From Rhodosporidiobolus odoratus (Eukaryota > Basidiomycota > Microbotryomycetes > Sporidiobolales > Sporidiobolaceae), in NCBI GenBank assembly GCA_034387635.1, contig JAOANU010000013.1, positions 62,001-126,000 of the forward strand: DNA of 64,000 nucleotides, given 5' to 3'. A program made the translations under genes and the position numbers. This document shows positions 48,455-58,900 of this stretch, piece after piece (the stretch's first letter is position 1; each line of letters starts with the position of its first letter). The notes under the pieces were generated by a model. The model did not search any database. It had not been told where the DNA came from and saw only the letters and a program-made list of their open reading frames with translations.

Positions 48455-48492
<38 letters not shown>

Positions 48493-48860
48493 AATGTTTG
48501 TGAATGGAGTAACTGTATGACGTGGGTGTCGTTGCCGCGCGTTTTCACGCGTGTGGTGTGCGACAACACAACAAACCACTGCTGTCATTGGTGTATCGGT
48601 GTGGTTGTCGACGCAACGTGAAGTAGTCTGACATTGTGTCTTGCTGCGCCAAGTCTGAAAATTCCCGCTGTGTACCAAGGAGTTGTGAATAGAGATGTCA
48701 GTACCTGCTCAGCGCGTTGTGCAAGACAGCAACCCCCCAACATGTCACTCTCCCCTGGGTCCCCCTTGTTGTCCTCCACAAACTGCCTGTTCTGCTTGGC
48801 CCATCTCCACTGATCAGCCTGCCTTGGAATTGGAGAGACGCACGTGAACTGTGCCTCAGG
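47713..48860 (-). CDS. Unrecognised spliced reading frames, possibly decayed
   Basis: Reading leftwards, exon-like segments with good splice borders occur: one from about 48839 coding ADQWRWAKQNRQFVEDNKGD, ending QRAEQ before GTACTG; the next coding REFSDLAQQDTMSDYFTL up to a GT near 48575; then an intron ending in the poly(C) run at 48458-48489 and CTTCCCAG; then YLYGDNGNLNLNGQNDRY. Farther left are QQDKLWKKGYIGDDKAHGTV and, after a 39-nt intron, AAPIDWSLVLLAGVDSQV with a Lys-rich tail ending at 47713. The phases between the middle segments do not all agree, and stops separate some of them. Either exons are missing from my model or the gene is broken. No family recognised, so no function is given. 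Confidence 0.35.
48458..48489 (-). repeat. Poly(C) run, 32 nt, at an apparent 3' splice site
   Basis: G on the plus strand. In the minus-strand reading it forms the pyrimidine tract immediately before CTCCTTCCCAG. Confidence 0.88.
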
Positions 48861-49028
48861 TTGACAGCGCAGGTTAGGTAGAGAGTAGGTGTGTTTTGGC
48901 CCGGGCAGAGAATGGGGGAGTGCCGGCACTGAAGTCACATGCAGAAACAGACGACCACTCTGTACAAAGCGGCAGTCAGTTTGAGACAGAGGAAGTAACA
49001 CATGAATACTACGCACTGTGCGGCTCAA

Positions 49029-50927
49029 GAACGGACGTGGTACAAAGTTGTCAATGATGGGCTTTGTGCTAGGACTGCCGCTCCCAGCACGACTTACAGA
49101 AGCTAAGTCGGTTCCGTTTCTATTCTACTCCCTCCTTCATTCCCATTGCCGTCCCTTAGTCCGTTCGCTTTCCATTGCAATGCTACACTCACTACCTTAT
49201 GCGGCCTGCAGTCGGATCACCCTGTCGAGGTTATTGAGGATGTTGAGTGATCGGAATCGGATGTTGAGCGATGGTCTTTTTGTAGTCTCTCTCTTCACCG
49301 CTATCTCCCCTTGCGAATCCAACACTCGAGTCACTGTTGTTCCGGCTTTCGTAGCGGGAAGTTAAGTACTTGAGCAGTCGCACCCTCTCACTCGCAAGTC
49401 GCCCGACTTCCGCCTCCCCGAAGTTGGTGCTCCTTGCACTTTGCATGGTCGGTACGCCCTGTCCCCGCCAAGTCCAACAGCCCCTTCATCAAAGAGCCGT
49501 ACTCCGCCAAATTTGATCTAAATTTGATCTCCCTAGTCCCTGTCCCTGTCCCCCTAGACTCTACCGTCCCGGTCTTGATCATCGTCCTCAGTGCCCTTGC
49601 TGCGGCTTGGACGCCGCACCGTTTTCAGTGGTTGCTCGTTTTTGTGGTTGCCTTCTTCCGAGCTCCGCAAGGCTGGTTCCTTGCCGCCACTGGGCTTGCA
49701 AGGCGCTGCTCTGGCTCAAGCGGGTCACTCAGCAAGTACTTTGGTTTTGTCAAGTCGATTGCTTGACAAGCGTGTCCTTTCACACAATCGTCGCGCTTGT
49801 TGTTGTGGTTGGTCCTGCAAGTAGCTGCCAAACGCCGCTGCTTCTCTCTGTGGCCTTCCTTGCCCGCTCTGCCATCCCTTGCCGTTCCCATTGCCGCAGA
49901 CGCATCCGCTGTCAAGCGGCGTCAGAGTGAGCGTTGAGCTCTGTTGTCGGCCATGTTCTTGCCGTTGCTGCTGTGTGCAAGAACCTCAGCCTCAAGCGAG
50001 AGCGAGACCTGGTTCGAGCGGATGAATGCGACTCTTTTCACTAGCTCCCCGTTACGAGAACAATAACAGTGATTCGAGTTTGGATTCGCAGAGGGGAGTG
50101 TAACGGTGAAGAGAACAGAAAACTACAAATGCGGACAAAGAGGCAAACTGCAGCGTAGACCGATCACTCAACCTTGTCTCATCTGTCTGGCGACCGAGAA
50201 GGTCGTCCGTCTGCAGGATGCGAGAGAAGGGAGAGTGAGCGCTTCTTCGGCTCGGAAGGAAGGAGAAATGGAAGGAGAAAGAATGAGGGAAGAATGAAAG
50301 AAAGGAGACTTAGCGGGAGTAAGTCGTGCGAGAAGCTCGTTCTAGCACTGTGGGCAAGCTCAGCAGCCGGTAGCACCGCCCTCGCCAGAATTGAGTTGCC
50401 TCTGTGGCGGGCAGGACGTGCAGGAGCTGCGGTCTGGGGAGGACGAGCCAAGGTGGACAGCTGGCAGGAAGCAGCGGGAGTTGTCTATTGGCAGGGATAA
50501 GCGAGAGTTGTTGTCTGGGGCAGACAAGCCGACGTTGCTGTTGGGTTAGGAAGAGACGTGTCGGGACAAGCTTGCTTCACCGCACACTTGTTACTTGTCC
50601 TTGAGGCTGATGTGCGGCACTACGTGTTGTTGTTTTTCTTTGGGACTTGCGGAGCCATTCCCTGCAGTGAGTAAGCCATTGGCAACCACAAGTAGAATCC
50701 TTGACCTGCTGCCCGCTCTGTAGATACACATCAGTGTTGAAATGATCTCGGACACGCGGATTGTTGTTGTGACATGGTCAAACTTTGATAGTATCGCTGC
50801 AAACGTGACATTTTAGCCTCAGTGCAAATGTTGTTCAGCCCGGAACACAGACAAGAACGCACATCTGAAAGCACCAGTATAGACCCACAGGACCTCCCAC
50901 TACCCATTCAATTGCCTGAGCGTGTAG
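49029..50927. other. Island stretch without a supported gene, about 1.9 kb
   Basis: Open frames exist on both strands but none has credible composition with matching splice sites. A short direct repeat (AATTTGATCT twice) lies near 49508-49529. The right part, about 50300-50560, is purine-rich on the plus strand. Confidence 0.4.
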
Positions 50928-52080
50928 TTACCTGGACTGCGGTGCTCCCCATATCCCTCTAATCCGGACACTCTGCCAATCTGGGAGAGCTCGAAAGGGG
51001 AGGTCTTGCTTGTTGATGCAGGGCTGTAAGTTCAGCATTGGCAGAGATAAGGGAATGGAAGGCATCGGGGGTTGAAGCGTTTGGACAGATGCAGGAGGGG
51101 GTGGTGGCGGTGGCGGAGATGCACACGGCGGAGGTAGTGATGGAGATGCAGGTGTTGGAGGTGGCAGGGGCGCTGGAGTCTTCGGAGAGGAGTTGGGAGA
51201 TGTAGTTGGCAGTGGTGGAGGTGAATATGCAGGGAACGGAGGTGGTGGAGGAGGTGAGGGAGAACTTTTGCCGGAGGTGCTCCCTGGCGCCGTCTTGCCA
51301 AGCTCCATGGCAAGTGCCAACGGCTGCGGGGTCTCGCTGGTGGTGAGCGCAGGTAAAGCTGCATTACCATGCATGTCGCCTTGGAGCAAGCGCGCAGGAT
51401 CAGAGTGGGGTTGCTCAATGCAGTCTTCTGTAAAAGCGGGTGTGTAGGCTACACAAGCCGGCAGAGATGCAGTTTGAGCACTAATGACACAAAGAGGGTG
51501 ATCTACCAGTGAGCGGCGGTGGGTGAGCGGCATGGCGGCGTTTGGTGAGTTCGGTCCGACTAGGGACCTGCGGATAGTGCCACCAAACTGTAAGGGAAAT
51601 ACTTAGCAAGCCAGCATTGCATTGACTAGCTGAGACAGGACACCTACACACGCCCACTGGGTATCACTGTCCAACAAGCCCAGAGAGATGTTGTGGAGCG
51701 CAGAGTTGGCGTCCAGCGCAGATTCTTCTGAGGTGAAAACGAGATAGCTGCAAGCGAAAATTTGGTAAGACACACTCTATGGCGAGTTTGGTAGACACGA
51801 GAAGCTCACCCAACATTGTCCGCATCACCTGACAGGCGACCCACTAGCACCGGGTGAGTCTTTGGATGATCCGCACAAGCCTATCTTGCAGAAGAAGGCA
51901 CGTCAACACCTATTGCGAGATCATGCAGGAGTTTGCACTCACACTTGGCTGTTGTAGGTCATCAGTAAGTGGTAAGAGGAGAACGATACTCGAGTCGTTT
52001 TTGACGAAGGGTGGGGCGGGAGGAGAGGGCAAGGCCATATTGCGGGGACCTGCTGCTGATTGAGTGCGCTTGGAAGACAT
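50928..52080 (-). CDS. Unrecognised Pro-rich protein of the island, left half of divergent pair
   Basis: A four-exon model fits well. Exon 1 from ATG 52080 gives MSSKRTQSAAGPRNMALP, ending LLLPLTDDLQQPS. Exon 2 gives ACADHPKTHPVLVGRLSGDA. Exon 3 gives YLVFTSEESALDANSALHNI and ends SDTQWAC. Exon 4 gives FGGTIRRSLVGPNSPNAAM and continues through a long Pro-rich region (about 51060-51300) to TAG near 50928. Donors are GTGAGT, GTGAGC and GTAGGT; acceptors are GATAG, TTGCAG and TTACAG; phases agree at every junction, which argues for a living gene. Residues after LLLPLTDD could form a small alpha/beta fold, but I do not recognise a family. The start could lie upstream, because the frame is open to 52230. 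Confidence 0.55.
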
Positions 52081-52242
52081 GTGGAGATGCTCTGGCGTGG
52101 CCTCGTTGGCTTGTACTGAGGGTTCAACACTGGCTGAAGCAGAGAAGTTGAGTACCAGCAATGATGAATCTTCTCCGTCAACTGGCCTGTGCGTGGGAGA
52201 GCAGACTACTACTGCTGGAGACAGCCACAACTGACTTCAATC
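52081..52242. promoter_or_regulatory. Shared intergenic region of a divergent gene pair
   Basis: About 160 bases separate the ATGs of two divergently read island genes (52080 minus, 52243 plus). It would have to serve both promoters. No TATA or CCAAT box stands out. Confidence 0.35.
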
Positions 52243-54232
52243 ATGTTACGGGCATCTTACCCGGGTCAGCCCCCTTCACATCCTCCGCCTCGCCATTCCG
52301 CCGTCTTGCTGCCGATCAGACGTCCTTGCTATCCCGCAAGCCTTTCCTTCCCGCCGGAGGCAGCAAAAGCTTTATCGGAGCTTCCGCACAAGCGTAGGAC
52401 CCGTCTAGCCAACATCAGCAACAGCCTACCACCTCCATACGCGCCCGCCTTCACCTTCATCTTCTCTGCCACCGCTCCTTTGCAGCGTCTCTTGCCCTCC
52501 CACTCTCCCACCATCTTCCCCCCCACTGTGGTAGCAGATGATCCATTGCATGCCCGTCCAACCCTTACTACGCCTCCTCCCCTCTCTGCCGCCTCCAGCC
52601 AGACCCAGCAGAAATTGCCATCTTTCGGTCCTGCGCCGGCCCGCTCCCCTTCCCTGGTACAGAACGACTCACACAAAGCCGAAATTGGGCTGGAGTCCGT
52701 TGGGGCGTATCCTGACCCGGGAACGCTGATGGCTGATCTCGAGCTTGAGGAAGCGGGGCACGCTGAACAGAGTGGTAGCGGACCGTCGAGCAGCAATGAA
52801 CGGTCGGTGGCGACGGCAAACAGTGCTGCAATCAGTCCTACAAGTCTCAAGCGCTGCAGGCAACTCTCAGGCAGCACCAAGAAGAAGAGGAAAAGGGCGG
52901 AAGTGGACGGAAGGCAGGACGTGGAAGGGGCAAAGCCACCATTCTCGCTAGAACAACCGTTCTTCTTCTCCACCGGAGGCCTCAAAGTCACTGTCGACCT
53001 GGTCAAGGATGGTGAGGCAATGGCTGCGCCCCTTAGCCAGAGTGGACTGTCGGAGGCGGAACAGGTCACCGTCGTCTTCGAAGCCTTGGAGCAAACTAGA
53101 TCGGCAGGCCACTACACCGCACCGTTTCCATCTGTTCGGGCTGCCAAAGCTCTCCACCCTCTCTACTCTGCTCTTTCCACTGCCGCCCTACGATCATCCT
53201 TCCCCTTCCAACCTCTCCCTCCACATCCGCTCAACAACCATGTCACATCCGGGGGCGTTCTTCCCCACTACACCTACCATCTCTCGGCGTGGGCTCGTAC
53301 AGAAGCAATTGCGCGAGCAGTCCTCGCTTTCTTTGGCCTGCCGCAATGGGTCGAGGAAGCCAAAGCAGCGCACGTCAATGTGTACTGGGACGAGTTGCAG
53401 GCAGCAAGCAGAGAGTATATTGAGAAGGGGGGAGCAGCTGGCGGGTTGTGTCGTATGCTCGAGTATCGGGGATATTCAAAGGGGTGGGACTTCTTCCCTT
53501 CAGATTGTCCCCTCTACTTCCGCCCTAAAGCCCACCTTCCAGGTCCCGAAGCCGCGTTCCACTCGCTCAATCAGCTCCCGCAGTGCAATCACGGCATATG
53601 ACCAGCTCCACCCGGGACAGCTCAAGGTGAAGTTTGGCTTCGGCGGGACTGCCGACGCCGTCGACGAGAATTTCAGTCGCAGCTTTGTCCTGCAACCCGA
53701 AGCTCTACACAGCGGTTCTCGACATTCTCTTGCAGCAGGGTTGTCCTTTCGTTGGCTCTCTTGCACAGGTCGAGACTCATCGCAAAGGCCAGTTCTGTCA
53801 AGGAAGGTGGCCGAAGATCATGCTGGATAACAGGGTAGAGTATGCTGTGCGCTATACCTTTCTCCACGGAATCTTGTGTTGCACTTGTCTTGTCCAGAGT
53901 GTATCGTCACCTCTGACAGAAATGCCTGCACATCAACGTTGTCTATTTCTGGTGCACTACAGGTCACATTCGATGGGTTCATCGGAGACACGTCAAGCTC
54001 CGAGGTTTGTAGTAGGATCAGCGACTTTGCCGCGTCGGTGAATATATTCACTTGCCCCAAGGAGGTGCGCCAGCTCCCTGTTCTTTCGCTGCCTAAGTGC
54101 TTCTGTGAGGCTGATGGGGCAACTCCCCTGAGATGCAGGGCTGTCTTTCAATCGTCAGCAGGAAGTACCTCCCAACACACCTCGAGGACCACCCTTCTCT
54201 TTCGAGCAAGGTCTACATCTGTAACGATATGA
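52243..54232 (+). CDS. Unrecognised island protein, right half of divergent pair
   Basis: From ATG 52243 a long uninterrupted frame runs to 53601. It codes for a Pro/Ser-rich N-terminus, an acidic patch (LMADLELEEAGHAEQ), a strongly basic nuclear-localisation-like cluster (STKKKRKRAEVDG), then a folded-looking part: FSLEQPFFFSTGGLKVTVDL, EQVTVVFEALEQTRSAGHY, VRAAKALHPLYSAL, AIARAVLAFFGLPQWVEEAK, and CRMLEYRGYSKGWDFFPSDC. Beyond 53541 the reading seems to continue after short introns; VAALSCNPKLYTAVLDILLQ and WPKIMLDNRVEYAVRYTF near 53680-53860 are credible coding, but I could not settle the splice pattern or the stop, and the given end is a limit. The nuclear signal suggests a DNA- or chromatin-related role, which is weak inference. 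No homeodomain, zinc finger or transposase motif was found. Confidence 0.55.
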
Positions 54233-54239
54233 AGCCTTG

Positions 54240-54342
54240 CTAGAGGCGAGAGAGAACGAAGTGTGAACGGTGTATGGTATAGCAGTCAACTAAGAAAGAA
54301 CTACTTACCTAGAGGCGAGAGAGAACAAAGTGTGAATGGTGA
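54240..54342 (-). repeat. Two direct copies of a 33-bp unit ending in splice-like signals
   Basis: A 33-bp unit beginning CTAGAGGCGAGAGAGAAC occurs at about 54240-54272 and 54310-54342 with a few mismatches. In the minus-strand reading each copy is a pyrimidine tract ending CCTCTAG; in the upstream copy this abuts GTAAGT. Confidence 0.75.
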
Positions 54343-54624
54343 AGAAGAGAAAGGAAAGAAAGGAAGACGAGGTTATATAGGGAAGTGTATGTAGCACGAC
54401 AGACTGTCTCACAATTCTCCCAGGCACAAAGGTGACACCGACGAAGGAGGGATGGGAACAACTCGGGAAAGGTAGAGACTAACCAAAGAAGTGAAGGAGA
54501 ACAAGAACCGAAGTGAAGCGAAGCAGGAAAAAAGGAAGAAAGAATTATCGCTCCGACCTGACCTTCCCAAACCAAACATCGACTCCTCCTCAAGTCTTCT
54601 GCCAACCCTGGACTACTCTCGCAA

Positions 54625-55779
54625 CCAACAAGCTTGATCCAGAGAGAACTCTCTATCTGCTGCGCACAAGGTCACAAGCACACCTCTGATCAAAGAACGT
54701 CTCAATTGCGGTAAAAAGTGTAGGAAGCAAGGGTAAAACAGGATAGTATGCGGGAAAGTCGAGAATACGATGACCAACGCAAGTCGACCGTTTAGCCAGA
54801 ACCACCCGAGTAGACCTTGCCAAAGACAAGCTCTTGGAGCTTGTCGTACATGGAGAGGACTGCAGAGGTACAGGCGGAGTGTGAGTTTTTGGGTTGTAAG
54901 AAGGTGTAACCCTGAGAGGCAGGGACAATGAGAAGCAAGACGTACCACTAGCACTGGCAAGACCACGGAGGATGTTCTGTGAGCACAAAGGATATGGTGG
55001 CAGGAAGAAGAGGAAGGAAGAAGGAGAAAAGATTGTCAGTATGGCTATCACGAGTGAGGGGGACAAGAAGAACGCACGGCGCCAGCACCCTTGAAGAGCG
55101 AGCTGACACCCTCAGCAGCGACGATCTTACGGCCGGCGTCAAGCATACCTGCAGGAGAGTGGTAGTGAAGTCAGTTTCGGTCCACGTGATGTGCAATTTA
55201 ATGGCTTACCATTGTAGTGGACTAAGCCACAGGAAGGGCAGCAGGAAGCACATCAAGCAGTGAGGAAGAGAGAGAAAGACGGGGACAAGTCAGGCGAAAG
55301 AACGGAAATGAAAGAAAAGAAATGAAATGAGAGAAAAGAAAAGGAAGACCATGGTCAGCCTCGTAGGTCACGTCTCCGCACCAAGGAAAGAGAAATTGGA
55401 ACAAACCCTTCTCACCAGAGGTCATCATCTTGCGACGACGGATGGTGTCAAGGGGGTACGAGGCGATACCGGCACCGGTGGTGACACCCCAACCGAGGAG
55501 GAAGGAGGCGAGGAACGAGCCCTGGAGGGAACCGGTCATGACGACAGGCTTGAGCGAGTCGTACATACCAAAGTAGAGACTTTGCTCCGTCAAAAAAAGA
55601 AAAAAAAGTCAGCCACAGAATCTCAGGAGGAGGGGAAAGGGAACGGCTACCCACCCACGGTAGACCGCGATACCGACAACCGAGGGGAGGAATCCACGGT
55701 AGAGACCGGCGACACCGTCAGACGCAATGGTCTTCTTGTAGACGTCGAGGAGACCGTTGAACTGGCGCTCGCCGGATCC
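54625..55779 (-). repeat. Inverted repeat, right arm (AAC 3' half)
   Basis: Reverse-complement copy of 45973-47115. Homology begins abruptly at GGATCC (55779) and fades around 54625. Introns and 3' flank are nearly as alike as exons, so the duplication is recent or maintained by gene conversion. Confidence 0.88.
54792..55779 (-). pseudogene. 5'-truncated copy of the ADP/ATP carrier
   Basis: Only the last part of exon 4 onward is present ([14 protein letters not shown] to VYSGGSG and stop TAA at 54794-54792). The first carrier repeat, most of the second and the start codon are missing. The 12-nt micro-exon and all downstream splice sites are kept. The nucleotide-carrier signature RRRMMM reads RRRKMM, because ATG became AAG at 55431-55429. 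Two further changes in the last repeat turn GVAGAG into GLASAS. An open frame extends upstream into unrelated sequence but has no ATG, so a functional carrier is very unlikely. Confidence 0.85.
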
Positions 55780-55977
55780 GGAGAAATAGCGGACTGAGAA
55801 GGTCTGGGGCGGGTGCGGCCCAGCCTGACCGGGCCTGACCACTCTAGACGTGCACGCAGCCACTAATGCTGACTAGCGCCTCAGTCCAAAGGACTGAGTA
55901 ATGCTAGAGCAGATTATGCGGGTTGCGAGTGAGAAGACATTCTACAACAACAATCCGAATGAACAGCTTCTATAGGT
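55780..55977. other. Spacer between truncated AAC copy and helicase gene
   Basis: Holds the right junction of the duplication and the helicase 3' flank. A perfect hairpin, CTCAGTCC-AAA-GGACTGAG, lies at 55880-55898. Confidence 0.5.
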
Positions 55978-58900
55978 CTACTGGCCACTTCGCCCTTCCC
56001 CTCTATACCGTTTCACGAGCCCTCGTCTATCGCACCACTGCAAGAACCGTCTCCACACCCCAGCGTCCGCATCTGGGTCCGGACTAGCCCATTCATTCAG
56101 CGCCGCTTTTCGAAGCGTCTCTTCGTTTCCCACCACGATGAGCGCATCCCTCGCACGGGTGAGAGCGACATTCAGCCGTCTTCGATCCGTGAGGAATCCG
56201 ATTGCGCCGGCAGGATTGGATCGGACAGTCGAGAGCAGGACAACCCGCTTCTCGCGACCTTGGAACCCATCCACGGTGTTGACCTCTACTTCCGACACTT
56301 CGGCTGCACGTCGAGGACCAAGTAGTTTGCGGAGGCGAGACGAGGCGTAGCCGGATTCGAAGGTGTTGATGAGCAGGCGGGTTTGGGCGTAGTAAGGGGA
56401 GATGATGCCAATGTCGTTGGCGGCGAGGGTGGGGTTTTGCAAAAGGAGGTCGCCAACAATCTCGACGAGGAGGCTGACCTCGGCCCGGTTCAGGATAGAC
56501 TGTCGATGCAGGCGTTCTTCGCCGGCGTGGGAGACGAAGGCGACAGGGACGGGATCCTTTGAGGCGGGAGACGGGATCTGAGGCGGAGAGGCGGAGGAAG
56601 GAGATTTCGACAGAGAGATCCGAGAGAGCGCTGGGGCTGGCGCGAGTGGAGGAGAGAAAAAGCGAGATCTGGGTGGAGGTGGTCGGTCGGTGACGGACGG
56701 AGCATCTCGCAAGGCAGAGTGGTAGAAGGAAAGGTTGGGAAAGGCAGAAATGTCGGGGCGCATGCGGTACTGCGTGTCCAGAAGGGTAGACTTGACAGCT
56801 GCAATAGATTGAAGCGCAAGCAGGTCAGTAAGACTGGCTTGGGGAGGTCGCGCATGGAGAACCGGGCAGACGGACTTTGCGTGGCAAGCAGGCGCTCGAA
56901 GAGGCTGATATGAAGACGCTCGTTCTTCGCTTCAGATGACTGCTTGACAGAGAGCGTCAGTAAAGAACATGAAGAATCATGGAGGACAGGTGGAGAGCGC
57001 ACAGTCACAACCGCAGGAAGCTGCTTGTGATCTCCGATCAGAGTCGCATGCTGAGCGCCCTTCATCATCGGAATCAGAGAGACGGGCTACAGAAGCACGC
57101 CATTAGTACGCCACATGTCTCAGCAGAGGGAGAAGCGGGCGCACCTCGGTACACATGGCCGCCTCATCCAGCAAGACTAGCGGAAAATCTACCATCTAAC
57201 GTCGCAGACACAATTGGTAAGCGAGGGTGCACGAGTGAAGGACCGGGATGACTTACGCTGAGTACCTTGCTCGCCCCCGACCCCAGCGCCGTCGCGCAGA
57301 AGACGTCGGCGGTCGCCAGGAGACTTGCGTAGAGCTTCTGCTCGAGCATGACAAACTTGCGCCAGGCTTTTCGGTACTTTTCCTCGAGGGTGACTGCGGT
57401 GACGCCGTGCCTCAGCGCCGGTGCATCACGAAAAAGACGACTTCGAGAAATAGACGCACAAGTGGCCTTTTCCGCCTTTTTCTGCTCCAACTCCCCAACC
57501 ACAGCCGCCTCCCTCAATTCCAACACCCCCAACCTAGCCGTCTCACTCTCCTCCCTCGCCTGTTCCATCCTCTGCCAAAGCGGATGTTGCTCCCTCCTCT
57601 TTTCGATCGTCCACTTCTCCGCTTCAGGGTTTGAGACTTTACTCGCCTTGCCGCAGCGAAGAGGGTTTAGACCGGCACGGACGAGGAGGGAGAGGAGGTG
57701 ATCGACTGAGACGTGGGTTGGGGCAGCGAGGAGGATGGGGAAGGGAACACGGAAGTGTAGCTTGAGGAGGGAGATGAGGGAGACGATGGTTTGTGATTTG
57801 CCGGTACCGGGAGGCTGCGGAGGTAGCACCGAAGTCAGCATCTGTCTATTGGTGTCCTTCACTGTCGCGACTCGCTGAGATGGAAGACGGAGTTCGGATC
57901 CGAGGAGGAGTCTCGCCTCACCCCTTGAATGAGACTCAGCCTCTCCCCCAGCGCCATAGCAATCGCCCTCATCTGACTCTCGTTTAGCCCCAAGTCCGGA
58001 TCACCTGGCATGGCTAGTGGCTCCTCACGGCTGTACCGCTTGATCCAGCTATTGATGAGCTGATTCTGGCGGAGCAGTTCGGAGGGATGCAGCGAGTCGG
58101 CGGGAGCCAGGTTGGCTGACAACGGCCACTCGGCGGTGAGAGAAGGAGTGGCAGGTGGAGGAGAGGCGACCGTAGAAGCGGGCATTGGGATGCTGCCGGC
58201 CGGTACTGATGGTGATTTCGAGCCGTTGGCAGACATCGAAGGAACGAACAGCTCGCGCAGCTCTGTACCCTGCAGCGTCCACTCGCGCAGAGTACTGGCG
58301 ACGCTACTCTGGCGGAAGACTTGCTGTGCGTCCTCGACGTGAGAGACGTTGCGTTGTCTTTGTCGGGCAGGATCGAAGTAGAGGTTCTCGAGGGCGGCTT
58401 CTTGGAGGGCATAGGCAGTGTCGTCGAGACCAATGTCAATTCTACGGGAAGGACATCCTACGTGAGCACGTTGGACCAAGGGGAAGCTCCGAGCAAGGCG
58501 AGAGGCGAATAGGAAAGATTCGTAAAGACATCATGAAGAAGCGCGGGCACGCACTGGTAAGCCTCGTCCCCCAGCTGCCACATAGCATCCTCATCAAAAG
58601 CAACGATTAAACGGCCCTCCCGATGTTCCAGCAGTGTACCCTGCACAAACCATCGTTCGCGCTGTTCTTCGACAAGTGCCCCGCCATTGACCGGTGGCTG
58701 AGGTCCAGTAGGGTCGACTGGGTTGAGGGGGTGAGGCGAACTTGCTGTGGCACGGCTGAAGCGGAGGATAGATCCTTCACTGCGCGTTGGAGTAGACCGC
58801 GAGGGGAGAGCAGATTGGGAAGGTCAGTCTTGCGGCGTCCTTCTGCCTGGGCGAATGACTGTCCGCATGGGACAGACAGCAACAGGTGAGAGAAGTGAAT

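Noticed and set aside
47713..48860. KDZ-type (Kyakuja-Dileera-Zisupton) transposase
   Set aside because: A few segments recalled that style, but none of the diagnostic blocks could be identified, so the name is not supported.
51060..51300. Plus-strand Gly-rich frame opposite the island Pro-rich exon
   Set aside because: It is the antisense image of the Pro-rich exon, whose minus-strand model has agreeing splice phases.
50928..54232. Homeodomain mating-type (HD1/HD2) locus
   Set aside because: The divergent layout fits, but neither product contains a WFxNxR-type homeodomain helix or other homeodomain features.
55609..55863. New fusion gene at the 5' edge of the truncated carrier copy
   Set aside because: The frame is open into unrelated sequence but has no ATG, and the first carrier repeat is missing.
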